This document shows, in pieces, positions 43,792 through 51,479 of a stretch of DNA of 64,000 nt. The translations under genes and the position numbers were made by a program. This DNA comes from Pseudomonas sichuanensis (GTDB lineage: Bacteria; Pseudomonadota; Gammaproteobacteria; Pseudomonadales; Pseudomonadaceae), in NCBI RefSeq assembly GCF_003231305.1, contig NZ_QKVM01000009.1, positions 1 through 64,000 of the forward strand, read 5' to 3'. Below the pieces are notes generated by a model. That model did not search any database, was not told where the DNA came from, and was given only the letters and a program-made list of their open reading frames with translations. Each line of letters opens with the position of its first letter. Position 1 is the stretch's first letter.

Positions 43792-44691
43792 ATGGACAAG
43801 CTGCTGGCGCTCAAGGTGTTCATGGCGACCGTCGAGGCCCAGGGGTTTTCCGCCGCAGCACGCAGGCTTGGGGTGGCGACCTCTTCGGTGACACGCCTGG
43901 TCGATGCGCTGGAGAGCGAGCTGGGTGCCACCTTGCTCAACCGCTCGACCCGCCAGGTCAGCCTGACCGAGGCCGGTGCCGGCTACTACCAGCGTGCCCG
44001 TGACATCCTCGAAGCCTTGGCCGAGGCCGATGCCAGCGTCGCCGACCGTGGAGAGGAGCCGGTCGGCGTGCTGCGCCTGTGCCTGCCGGTGGAGTTCGGC
44101 CGGCGGGTGATCGCCCCGCACCTGGGCGCCTTCCTGGCCCGCCATCCAGGCCTGGAACTGGATATCGACCTGAGCGACCGCTTCGACGACCTGCTCGATG
44201 GCCGCTATGACCTGACCATCCGCCTCGGCGAACCCGCACCCAGCGACGAGCTGGTGTGTCGCCGGCTGGGGCAGTTCGAGCGCTGGCTGGTGGCCAGCCC
44301 GGCCTATGTGGCACAAGGCCCCGCGCTGGACGATCCACGGCAACTGAGCACACGCGCCTGCCTGCGCTTTCGCTATGGCCAGTCGGCCCGGCCCTGGCGT
44401 TTGCAGCAAGATGAACAGCGCCTGGAACTGGACGTTACTGGCCCGTTGCGCAGCGCCAACGCCGACCTGCTGCGCGAGGCCGCCATCGCCGGCAGCGGCG
44501 TGGCGCTGCTGGCAGACTGGCTGGTGCGCGAGGATGTCGCGGCCGGGCGCCTGCAACGGCTGTTCGCCGACTGGCAGGTGAGCCCGGGCGCCGCCAGCGC
44601 CACCATCAACGCGCTGTACCTGCCCAACCACCGAGGGTCGCGGCGGGTGAAAGCGTTCGTTGCGTTCTGCGAGCGCTTGCTGGCGCGCTAG
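43792..44691 (+). CDS. LysR-family transcriptional regulator
   Basis: A 299-residue LysR protein. It starts MDKLLALKVFMATVEAQGFSAAA; the HTH is RRLGVATSSVTRLVDALESEL (residues ~24-44), and the effector domain begins near 85 (VGVLRLCLPVEFGRRVIAP). AGGGA at 43779-43783 supports ATG 43792. It is divergent from the cupin gene and is followed 104 bases later by an MFS transporter on the same strand, so either could be its target. Effector unknown. Confidence 0.9.
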   Translation: MDKLLALKVFMATVEAQGFSAAARRLGVATSSVTRLVDALESELGATLLNRSTRQVSLTEAGAGYYQRARDILEALAEADASVADRGEEPVGVLRLCLPVEFGRRVIAPHLGAFLARHPGLELDIDLSDRFDDLLDGRYDLTIRLGEPAPSDELVCRRLGQFERWLVASPAYVAQGPALDDPRQLSTRACLRFRYGQSARPWRLQQDEQRLELDVTGPLRSANADLLREAAIAGSGVALLADWLVREDVAAGRLQRLFADWQVSPGAASATINALYLPNHRGSRRVKAFVAFCERLLAR

Positions 44692-44795
44692 CCGTTGCGC
44701 AGGGCGCAAAGCCTTGTTGCGTAGCCGATGGATTCTGCCGCGCGGTGCTTCCCGGCACCATGCCCGCACTTTTACGTCGTTTAGCGAGGCTACCC

Positions 44796-45992
44796 ATGAA
44801 TGCTTCCATCGCTGTCGCCCAGCCGTCAGCGCCCGGCCTGAGCCGCGCCCTGGTGACGCTGCTGGCTTTCTGTTGCGGCGCCATCGTCGCCAACATCTAC
44901 TACGCCCAGCCCATTGTCGGGCTGATCGCGCCTGACCTGGGCCTGTCAGCCGCGCACGCCAGCTGGATCGTCTCGCTGACCCAACTGGGCTACGCCCTCG
45001 GCCTGCTGTTGCTGGTGCCGCTGGCTGACCTGCTGGAAAACCGCAAGCTGATGATCGCCACCGCAGTGCTGGCGACCGTCAGCCTGCTGCTGGCCGGCAA
45101 CAGCGGCCCTGGCCAGGGCCAGTTGTTCCTGGCCTATGCCTTGCTCATCGGCTTCAGTTCGGTGGCGGTGCAGATGCTGGTGCCGCTGGCCGCGCACCTG
45201 GCGCCCGAGCACCAGCGTGGGCGGGTGGTGGGCAATATCATGGGTGGCCTGTTGCTGGGCATCCTGCTGGCCCGGCCGTTGTCGAGCCTGGTGGCCGATC
45301 ATTTCGGCTGGCGCACGGTGTTCATCGGCGCGGCCGGAGTGATGCTGGCGATCATCCTGTTGCTGGCCCTGACCCTGCCGCGCCGGGAGCCCGAGCACAA
45401 GGCCAGCTATGCCGGGCTGATGGCCTCGCTGCTGGTCTTGCTGCGTCGCTACCCGCTGTTGCGCCAGCGCTCGCTGTACCAGGCGCTGATGTTCGCCGCT
45501 TTCAGCCTGTACTGGACAGCGGTGCCGCTGGCCCTGGCCGCCGAGCATGGCCTGTCGCAAAGCCAGATCGCGTTGTTCGCCCTGGTCGGCGCCGTGGGGG
45601 CGGTGGCCGCGCCGCTGGCCGGGCGCCTGGCGGATGCCGGGCATGGACGACAGGCTTCGTTGCTGGCAATGGGGCTGGCGCCGCTGGCCCTGCTGCTGGG
45701 CCTGAGCACGCCGGGCATGAGCGTGATCGGCCTGGGGCTGACCGGGGTGCTGCTGGACTTTGCGGTGCAGATGAACATGGTGATCGGCCAGCGCGAGGTC
45801 TATGCGCTCGACCCCGCCAGCCGCGGGCGCCTCAATGCGCTATACATGACCAGCATCTTCCTGGGCGGGGCCGTGGGTTCGGCGCTGGCCAGCGGGGTGT
45901 ATGCGCACTTCGGCTGGACGGGCGTGGCGTTGCTGGGCGCGGCGTTGCCGGTGCTGGGGCTGGGGGCCTTCCTGTTGGCGCGTCGGGTTTAG
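44796..45992 (+). CDS. MFS transporter
   Basis: A 398-residue major-facilitator exporter with about 12 helices. LLAFCCGAIVANIYYAQPIVGLIAPDLG opens the first half, and the motif between helices 2 and 3 is LVPLADLLENRKLM. The IVANIYYAQPI segment is typical of the YfcJ/NepI-like subgroup of efflux-type MFS proteins. Substrate unknown. GCGAGG lies before ATG 44796. It ends four bases into the convergent MAPEG gene (45989). Regulation by the upstream LysR is possible. Confidence 0.9.
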   Translation: MNASIAVAQPSAPGLSRALVTLLAFCCGAIVANIYYAQPIVGLIAPDLGLSAAHASWIVSLTQLGYALGLLLLVPLADLLENRKLMIATAVLATVSLLLAGNSGPGQGQLFLAYALLIGFSSVAVQMLVPLAAHLAPEHQRGRVVGNIMGGLLLGILLARPLSSLVADHFGWRTVFIGAAGVMLAIILLLALTLPRREPEHKASYAGLMASLLVLLRRYPLLRQRSLYQALMFAAFSLYWTAVPLALAAEHGLSQSQIALFALVGAVGAVAAPLAGRLADAGHGRQASLLAMGLAPLALLLGLSTPGMSVIGLGLTGVLLDFAVQMNMVIGQREVYALDPASRGRLNALYMTSIFLGGAVGSALASGVYAHFGWTGVALLGAALPVLGLGAFLLARRV

Positions 45993-46402
45993 CACAGACG
46001 GTTGGCGATCATCCCGGCCAACCCCAGCAGGCAGCCCAGGCCAACGGCAAATGCCAGTGTGCGCCAGGGTTGCCAGGCCGCCAGGTAGGCCAGGGTATGG
46101 GCCAGCCGGGCAGCGGTGAACAAGGCGCACAAAAACATCGTCGGCAGCTCAGGTGTATGCAGGGTGATTGCCAGGCCGCCGAGCACGAAGAACAGCGGGA
46201 TGTTCTCCAGGTCATTGGCCCAGGCCTGGGCGGCGCGGCGTACTTCGGGGCGCTCCTGGACCGAGGCCAAGCGGCCCAGCACGGCGGCATCCTCGGCGTT
46301 GACGAAGGTCAGGTGACGCAAGCGGTAATAGCCCTGGTAGCAGGAGATCGCCAGCATCTTGAGGAACAGCAACAACACACTGGCGGCGAACACCGTGATC
46401 AT
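45989..46402 (-). CDS. MAPEG-family membrane protein
   Basis: A 137-residue protein with four helices, of the MAPEG family (membrane-associated eicosanoid/glutathione metabolism). VFAASVLLLFLKMLAISCYQGYYRLR is helix 1 with its basic turn, and WANDLENIPLFFVLGGLAI carries the family signature. Some members are glutathione transferases or peroxidases. It starts at ATG 46402, overlapping the stop of the upstream small membrane protein (ATGA). The two form a unit; a joint function is not known. Confidence 0.88.
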   Translation of the reverse strand: MITVFAASVLLLFLKMLAISCYQGYYRLRHLTFVNAEDAAVLGRLASVQERPEVRRAAQAWANDLENIPLFFVLGGLAITLHTPELPTMFLCALFTAARLAHTLAYLAAWQPWRTLAFAVGLGCLLGLAGMIANRLC

Positions 46403-46710
46403 GGCCGACGGCCTCTGAACCCGTGCACGACCAGGTACAGCAGCGGGCCGATCGAAACGAACAGCAAGGTCAGCAGGCAGTAGGGCAGCACACTGCGCCC
46501 CGGGCGCCCACGGCGCTGGGCATCGCGCCACATCCACAGGCAGGCCAGCGCCGCCATCAGGTACAGGTCTATGACCACCTGCAGGGTGTCGGGGCTGCTG
46601 ATCAGTTGCAGCCCGAAGGCCAGCAACGACTGCTCGGCGTTGGCCATGGTCCAGCCGGTGTAGAGGGTCAAGGCGATCAGGGTGGCGAGTGCCAGCCAGG
46701 GTTTGCGCAT
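46399..46710 (-). CDS. DUF2834-like small membrane protein
   Basis: A 103-residue protein with three predicted membrane helices (LALATLIALTLYTGWTMA, VVIDLYLMAALACLWMW, VLPYCLLTLLFVSIGPLLYLV). The pattern of helices and the DLYLMA segment resemble DUF2834 proteins of unknown role. It starts at ATG 46710 with GGAG nearby and overlaps the MAPEG gene by four bases. It is divergent from the XRE regulator, with a perfect palindrome at 46771-46787 in between. Confidence 0.75.
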   Translation of the reverse strand: MRKPWLALATLIALTLYTGWTMANAEQSLLAFGLQLISSPDTLQVVIDLYLMAALACLWMWRDAQRRGRPGRSVLPYCLLTLLFVSIGPLLYLVVHGFRGRRP

Positions 46711-46770
46711 GGTGGGAGCTCCGTGGCGGTTTCGATGCCCGAACACTAGTGATAGGGTCCCAGCCCAGCA

Positions 46771-46787
46771 ATGACCTCAGAGGTCAT
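46771..46787. promoter_or_regulatory. perfect palindrome upstream of XRE regulator
   Basis: ATGACCTC-A-GAGGTCAT, 8-base arms with a one-base spacer. It lies in the gap between the DUF2834-like and XRE genes and is a candidate self-operator. Confidence 0.5.
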
Positions 46788-46821
46788 GGACGACTCACCT
46801 GAACATTCGCAGGCTCAGCCC

Positions 46822-47625
46822 ATGGACATTTCCACCTTTCACTCCACCCGGCCAACCTCCACCGCAGGTTCGCCGTTGCGCCAGTTGCGCCGCCAGGCCG
46901 GGCTCAGCCAGATGCAGCTGGCCCTGCGTGCCGGCGTTTCGCAGCGTCACCTCAGTTGCATCGAGACCGGTCGGGCCCGGCCAGGCATTGCCACCCTGCA
47001 TGCCCTGCTGAGCGCGCTGGATGCGCCACTGGAGCGCTGCAACGAGGTGTTCCTCGCCGCGGGCCTGGCGCCGCGCTACCAGGCCTCGCCGCTGGATGCC
47101 CCGGCGCTGGCGGCCGTGCGCGACGCCATGGAGCACTTGTTGCAGGCCAACAACCCCGCGCCGGCAATCGTCATCGACGGTAACTGGGATGTGCTGGCGG
47201 CCAATAGTGCGACGGCCGCGCTGTTTGCCCTGCTCGGGCTGCCGCCGTCGCAGGTGGAGGGGTTGAACATGCTGGCCATGCTGTTTACGCCCGGTGGGCT
47301 GGGTGACTACCTGCTCAATGGCGCAGAGATTCGTGCGGTGGCCTGGCTGCGTGCCCGGCAGGAAGCGCTGAGCAATCCGGTATTGGCAACGCGCCTGGCA
47401 CAGATGGCGTTGCCTGGCGAGCCTGAGCCGGCGCGGGGCGTATTGCCGCCGCTGCTGTTGACACGGCTGGCGTCGCCACAGGGCGAGCTGGCCTTCATGT
47501 CGACCTTCACCACCTTTGGCATGCCCCAGGACATCACGGTCGAGTCGTTGCGCATCGAGCACCTGGTGCCGGCGGATGCGCGAACCTGGCAGGTCATGCG
47601 CGAGGCCTGTTCAGCGTTTGCCTGA
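46822..47625 (+). CDS. XRE/MmyB-like transcriptional regulator
   Basis: A 267-residue regulator. The HTH_XRE domain is at residues ~16-72 (LRQLRRQAGLSQMQLALRAGVSQRHLSCIETGR). The C-terminal ~180 residues match the MmyB-like ligand-binding domain (IVIDGNWDVLAANSATAALF), often found on regulators of aldehyde or fatty-acid-like responsive genes. ATG 46822 is chosen since earlier in-frame ATGs (46771, 46786) fall in the palindrome that probably is its operator. The divergent DUF2834/MAPEG genes are the likely targets. Confidence 0.85.
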   Translation: MDISTFHSTRPTSTAGSPLRQLRRQAGLSQMQLALRAGVSQRHLSCIETGRARPGIATLHALLSALDAPLERCNEVFLAAGLAPRYQASPLDAPALAAVRDAMEHLLQANNPAPAIVIDGNWDVLAANSATAALFALLGLPPSQVEGLNMLAMLFTPGGLGDYLLNGAEIRAVAWLRARQEALSNPVLATRLAQMALPGEPEPARGVLPPLLLTRLASPQGELAFMSTFTTFGMPQDITVESLRIEHLVPADARTWQVMREACSAFA

Positions 47626-47632
47626 AGGCCCA

Positions 47633-47696
47633 ATCGCCGGCAAGCCGGCTCCCACAGGGGGAGTGAGATGCCTGTGGGAGCCGGCTTGCCGGCGAT
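47633..47696. repeat. inverted REP pair, GCCGGC variant
   Basis: ATCGCCGGCAAGCCGGCTCC at 47633 and its inverse ending at 47696. It differs from the other REP units by CCGGC in place of CGGGG. It lies between the convergent XRE and DUF2388 genes. Confidence 0.85.
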
Positions 47697-47729
47697 CGGG
47701 CCGCAGAGCGGCCCCTTTGCATGTGCAGG

Positions 47730-48047
47730 TCAGTGATGCGCGACCGGATCATCCTGCGACAGCAGCGCCCGGGCCAGTTCCTCGTCGCTGGCCTGCAGGC
47801 CAGGGTTGGCCTGGCGTGCCTGCGCCAACGCCGACTCCAGGTAGGCGCCACGGATGGCTCCGCCGCTGGCGATGAAGGCGGTCAGTTCGTCTTGGGCGGG
47901 GATGATCCGTTTGTCGTCCTTGAAGGTCGAGTAGAGCGACGCGGAGATCCCCGCCGAGGTGGCGACGTCACCGGCATCGACCCGGGCCAGGGCGGCACCG
48001 GCAGGCAGCAGAAGCAGCAGCGAGGGAACAAGCAGTAAGTGGCGCAT
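47730..48047 (-). CDS. DUF2388 exported protein
   Basis: A 105-residue protein with a signal peptide (MRHLLLVPSLLLLLPAGAALA) and a DUF2388 body: ATSAGISASLYSTFKDDKRIIPAQDELTAFIASGG, then IRGAYLESALAQAR and SDEELARALL. This family is largely limited to pseudomonads and its role is unknown. GGAGG lies before ATG 48047. A longer open frame to 48194 has no support. It is the only such gene here, though they often occur in tandem. Confidence 0.88.
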   Translation of the reverse strand: MRHLLLVPSLLLLLPAGAALARVDAGDVATSAGISASLYSTFKDDKRIIPAQDELTAFIASGGAIRGAYLESALAQARQANPGLQASDEELARALLSQDDPVAHH

Positions 48048-48217
48048 GGTGAGTCCTCCGCGAAGGTAAAGCCCAGGGGTATTACTGCATGTTGTTAAGA
48101 GCGCCAGGGGTGGGCAGGAGTTCCGCAAAGTGAATTCGGGGTGGGGGCACCGCTGGTCGCAGCTCAAACCGTACCGCCGGACCGACGCCTTCACGCCACT
48201 GCCACGAGCGATCAGGT

Positions 48218-49036
48218 CTATGGGGCGTAGGCTGGCGGTGCTGATTCTTCTGTTGTTGATTGACTTTCCCTGATGACAGAGGCGTAGTCCGGCAGGCCGT
48301 TGACGTCCTCTCTGTAGACATAGCCGAAGGTCGCTCGGTGAGATCGAGCTTGTTCGTCTGTGTATACATGTGGGTTCGTCAATTGGGGACCTTCAGCTAT
48401 GAGGCGTTGGAGCTTATTGGATGCGTTGGTGATCTGTATCCCGTAGTGAACGGGATCCGCCCTTGCCCCGGTATACGTATCTCGCTTTACCTTAAGTCGG
48501 GCGATCCGGTCGTTGAGGTTTTGAATCTTGCTCGCTCTCTTCTGATCGGCTGCAGGATTGTGAGGGGTCATTCGTTCTGGATGAACGCGCTCCCAGTACT
48601 CAAAGGATGGTAGCTGCGGGTCATACTGAGAATTCGCGACAGCGTTTGGGATCTCTCGGCTGCGAGTCTGTGTGTGGACCTTGAACAGTTTGAACATATG
48701 TCCAGTAGGGTCAGTCCGATTGATCGGGTCTGCTGCGCAATAGGCGTATGCATTCACCCCTGCGGACCCGAATGGGCTGAGGCTGTCCGGCGAATTAAAG
48801 CGCATGAACAGGGGGTGATATACCCGGTAGCCATTTCCTAGAAGGTAACAGCCACTTGGCTGATCGAGGTACTGGCCGTTGAACCCAAGGCTTGATGCCA
48901 AACCAGGCAGCCTGTGGCCGAAGGCAGTGTAGGAGATCGTCTTTGATTGCCGATCAGCAAGGTACCACAGGACCGATCCAGGCGTGTTCGTCGCCAGCAA
49001 GGTCGTCATGGGGCGGGGGGTACTTGAGGTTGGCAT
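48218..49036 (-). CDS. stand-alone RHS-repeat core protein with variable C-terminus
   Basis: A 272-residue protein that carries only the RHS-associated core. GFNGQYLDQPSGCYLLGNGYR, MRFNSPDSLSPFG and NAYAYCAADPINRTDPTGH (residues ~50-115) are the core. The C-terminal ~155 residues show no recognised domain: coiled-coil-like ASKIQNLNDRIARLKVKRD, then a tail ending SAPPAYAP, which includes a PPxY-type motif. Full TcC or Rhs toxins are far larger; short core proteins like this exist in pseudomonads and are suspected polymorphic toxin modules. No immunity gene is evident beside it. The start lacks a good ribosome site. The base composition is less GC-rich than the neighbours. Confidence 0.8.
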   Translation of the reverse strand: MPTSSTPRPMTTLLATNTPGSVLWYLADRQSKTISYTAFGHRLPGLASSLGFNGQYLDQPSGCYLLGNGYRVYHPLFMRFNSPDSLSPFGSAGVNAYAYCAADPINRTDPTGHMFKLFKVHTQTRSREIPNAVANSQYDPQLPSFEYWERVHPERMTPHNPAADQKRASKIQNLNDRIARLKVKRDTYTGARADPVHYGIQITNASNKLQRLIAEGPQLTNPHVYTDEQARSHRATFGYVYREDVNGLPDYASVIRESQSTTEESAPPAYAP

Positions 49037-49122
49037 GGCGAGCTCTGGCTAGCGATGACTGCGACAGGCCAAAGGTAGAACCGCCAAGGTCAGGGCACAA
49101 CTGGCAAAACTACCAGGTTGCC

Positions 49123-49144
49123 GCGGCCTGCGATCGCAGGCCGC
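49123..49144. terminator. perfect 22-bp palindrome downstream of cntB
   Basis: The half-site GCGGCCTGCGA and its exact inverse sit without a spacer, centred on GCGATCGC. It lies 19 bases past the cntB stop and could stop or stabilise the cnt transcript. No T-run follows on the minus strand, so the terminator call is tentative. Confidence 0.4.
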
Positions 49145-49162
49145 TATCCTGCTGTGCCCGTA

Positions 49163-50137
49163 CTAGAGGTCCAACACCAGGCGCGCCGACCTGGCCCGCG
49201 ACACACAGAGCATCATGGTCTGCTGCGCGGCCTTTTCCTCATCGCTCAGGTACTGGTCGAAGTGCTCGGCCTCGCCTTCGAGAATCGCCGTTTCACAGGT
49301 GCCGCACACACCTTCGCGGCACAGGCACTCGACCTTGGCGGCCTTGGATTTTTCGATGGCCTGGAGGATGGTCATGCCTTCCTCGACGTGCAGCTCGGTC
49401 CCGGAGCGGGCCAGCACCACGGTGAAGGCGGCGCCTGCGGCCGGTGCTGCTGCGGCAAACTGCTCCCAGTGCACCCGCGACTCGGCGATGCCGGTGGCGG
49501 CAGCGGTGGCGATCACGGCGTCGATCAGTGGCTTGGGCCCGCACACGTAAAGGTGCGCATCGTCGGCAAGGCCTGCGCACAGGGCGGCCAGGTCGAGCTT
49601 GCGGTCGAGGCTGTCGATATAGAAGCGCGTGTTGTCGGCGTGCGGGCCGCTCTCCAGGTCACCCTGGAAGGCGCCGTGCTCGGGCGCGCGGAAGGCGTAG
49701 TGCAGCTCGTAGGGGGTGTTGCTGCCTTCGAGCTCATGCAGCTGCGCCAGGAACGGCGTGATGCCGATACCACCGGCGATCAGCACATGGCGGCCGGCAC
49801 TCGGGTCGAGGGCGAACAGGTTGTTGGGGGTGGAGATGGTCAGCTCGCTGCCCACCTCGACCTGCTGGTGCATGAACGCCGAGCCGCCCTTGGACTGCTC
49901 TTCCAGGCGCACGCCGATCTGGTAGCTGGACAGTGCGCGCGGGTCGCTCATCAGCGAGTAGGCATTGCTGAACTGGCCGCCACAGGCCGACTGCATCTGC
50001 ACGATGACGTGGCTGCCGCCGGTGAAGGCGGGCAGGGCGGCACCGTCGCTGCGGGCCAGGGTAAAGCGTTTGATCTGCGGCGTGGCCTGTTCCACCTCGG
50101 TCACGCGCACCTTGAACATTTCGTATTGCTTGGCCAT
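49163..50137 (-). CDS. cntB: carnitine monooxygenase reductase subunit
   Basis: A 324-residue reductase that passes electrons from NAD(P)H via flavin and a plant-type 2Fe-2S centre to CntA. The flavin and NAD domains are residues ~1-225 (LIAGGIGITPFLAQLHEL; LYVCGPKPLIDAV). The ferredoxin is at the C-terminus, with CLCREGVCGTCE and a distal MMLCVSRA. This matches YeaX/CntB. It starts at ATG 50137 after GAGGTA. It is 62 bases from cntA on the same strand. The pairing with a CntA-type oxygenase makes the carnitine role likely. Confidence 0.9.
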   Translation of the reverse strand: MAKQYEMFKVRVTEVEQATPQIKRFTLARSDGAALPAFTGGSHVIVQMQSACGGQFSNAYSLMSDPRALSSYQIGVRLEEQSKGGSAFMHQQVEVGSELTISTPNNLFALDPSAGRHVLIAGGIGITPFLAQLHELEGSNTPYELHYAFRAPEHGAFQGDLESGPHADNTRFYIDSLDRKLDLAALCAGLADDAHLYVCGPKPLIDAVIATAAATGIAESRVHWEQFAAAAPAAGAAFTVVLARSGTELHVEEGMTILQAIEKSKAAKVECLCREGVCGTCETAILEGEAEHFDQYLSDEEKAAQQTMMLCVSRARSARLVLDL

Positions 50138-50198
50138 GGCATACCTCGACAACGAAGCCCTGCGCCAGGCCTGGCGCAGGGCAAGCCTAACGGTGTGT

Positions 50199-51320
50199 TC
50201 AGTCGTCCAGGTGGGCGACGGCAATCAGGTTGTGGAAGTGGGCGATGCCGTGCTCGCTGACGCCGCTGCGCTGGGCATCGACCATGATCCGGCCCTGGCC
50301 ACGGTAGCCGCGGGATTTCAGGCCCTTCTGCACGCTCTCCACCAGGCGCAGGTCTTCCGGGCGGAACACTTCGCGGTACCAGTCGATCAGCTTCTGCTGC
50401 TCTTCGGTGATGTCCTTGTTGAGGAAGTAGACGTCGTAGTGCTGCAGGGTGGTTTCGGCATCGACCGGGAACTCGTAGATCACGGTCATGAAGTTTGCCC
50501 CTGGCGGCACGTTGAACATGGTGCACGGCCAGGCCCAGAAGCCGGCGAAGGAGGGGTCTTTCACCGATTCATCGAACTTGAACGACTGCTCCGAAGGTTT
50601 CGCCAGGCCGTACTGCAGGGTCCAGTTGCCGTGCAGGCTGTGGCTGTACTGGCCAACGTCCACCGAGTCGGAGAAGCCGGGGTGCGCCGGGGCGCAGTGG
50701 TAGCACTCCAGGTAGTTGTCGACGATCGACTTCCAGTTGGCCGGGGTATCGCTGACGAAGCGTGCGGCCAGGTGCAGGTCGTCGATCACCGCGCAGGCCT
50801 CGCGCATGCGCTTTTGCAGGCCTGGCAGCTGGTCTTCGACGGGGGCTGCGTCGTTGTCCATGTTGATGAACAGGAAGCCTGCGTACTCTTCGACACGCAG
50901 TTGCACCAGGCTGGAGTTGTCCTTGTCGAAGCTGGCGACGTTCTCGCAGTTGCGGGCGTGGGCCAGCTCGCCGTCGAGCTTGAAGGCCCAGGCGTGGTAC
51001 GGGCAGGTGATGACGTTCTTGGCCTTGCCGCTGCCTTCGAGCAACTGGTGGCCGCGGTGCGGGCAGACGTTGTAGAACGCGCGCAGCACGTCGTCGCGGC
51101 CACGCACGATGATGATGCTTTCACCGATCACCTGGCGTGTGATGTAGGCGTTCTTCTCGGCGACTTCGCTGCGGTGGCCGACGCAGATCCAGCTGCGGGC
51201 GAAGATCGCTTCCTTCTCGTGCTCGAACACCGCGGCCTGGGTGTAGAACTTGGCCGGCAAGGTGTAGGCCACTTCAGGGTTGGCACAGAAATCGGCGGGC
51301 AGGCGTTTGAAATCGTTCAT
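50199..51320 (-). CDS. cntA: carnitine monooxygenase oxygenase subunit
   Basis: A 373-residue Rieske oxygenase very like E. coli YeaW/CntA, which cleaves carnitine to trimethylamine and malic semialdehyde. The Rieske centre is Cys86/His88 (CPHRGH) and Cys106/His109 (CPYHAW). The catalytic iron site has His208 and His213 (CYHCAPAHPG), and the bridging position is Glu205 instead of the usual Asp, as known for CntA. The C-terminal ESVQKGLKSRGYRGQGRIM is also shared with YeaW. ATG 51320 follows a weak ribosome site. The GTTAAC boxes at 51343-51367 lie directly upstream. Confidence 0.93.
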   Translation of the reverse strand: MNDFKRLPADFCANPEVAYTLPAKFYTQAAVFEHEKEAIFARSWICVGHRSEVAEKNAYITRQVIGESIIIVRGRDDVLRAFYNVCPHRGHQLLEGSGKAKNVITCPYHAWAFKLDGELAHARNCENVASFDKDNSSLVQLRVEEYAGFLFINMDNDAAPVEDQLPGLQKRMREACAVIDDLHLAARFVSDTPANWKSIVDNYLECYHCAPAHPGFSDSVDVGQYSHSLHGNWTLQYGLAKPSEQSFKFDESVKDPSFAGFWAWPCTMFNVPPGANFMTVIYEFPVDAETTLQHYDVYFLNKDITEEQQKLIDWYREVFRPEDLRLVESVQKGLKSRGYRGQGRIMVDAQRSGVSEHGIAHFHNLIAVAHLDD

Positions 51321-51342
51321 GGCTCTATCTCGGTTCTTATTG

Positions 51343-51367
51343 GTTAACGCGTATCTGTTGGTTAACA
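51343..51367. promoter_or_regulatory. two-box motif upstream of cntA
   Basis: GTTAAC at 51343 and GTTAAC at 51361, 18 bases apart, with TATCT and TTGG between them. By eye, 20 of 25 positions match the site at 53169-53193. Both boxes are part of an exact TTGGTTAAC repeat. It sits 23 bases before the cntA ATG. Confidence 0.6.
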
Positions 51368-51401
51368 AGTTGGGCAAAAAAATTTGTCGCAGGTTTGGCA
51401 A

Positions 51402-51467
51402 CGTGGGAGCGGGCTTGCCCCGCGATAGCGATGGCAGCCCATATCGCGGGGCAAGCCCGCTCCCACG
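51402..51467. repeat. inverted REP pair
   Basis: CGTGGGAGCGGGCTTGCCCC at 51402 and its inverse ending at 51467 lie between the BCCT and cntA genes. Confidence 0.88.
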
Positions 51468-51479
51468 ACAAATCCAGAC

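Noticed and set aside
48218..49036. TcC toxin partner for the Tc A subunit.
   Set aside because: It has only a short RHS core, is far too small for TcC, and is 35 kb away; TcC proteins carry long RHS repeats.
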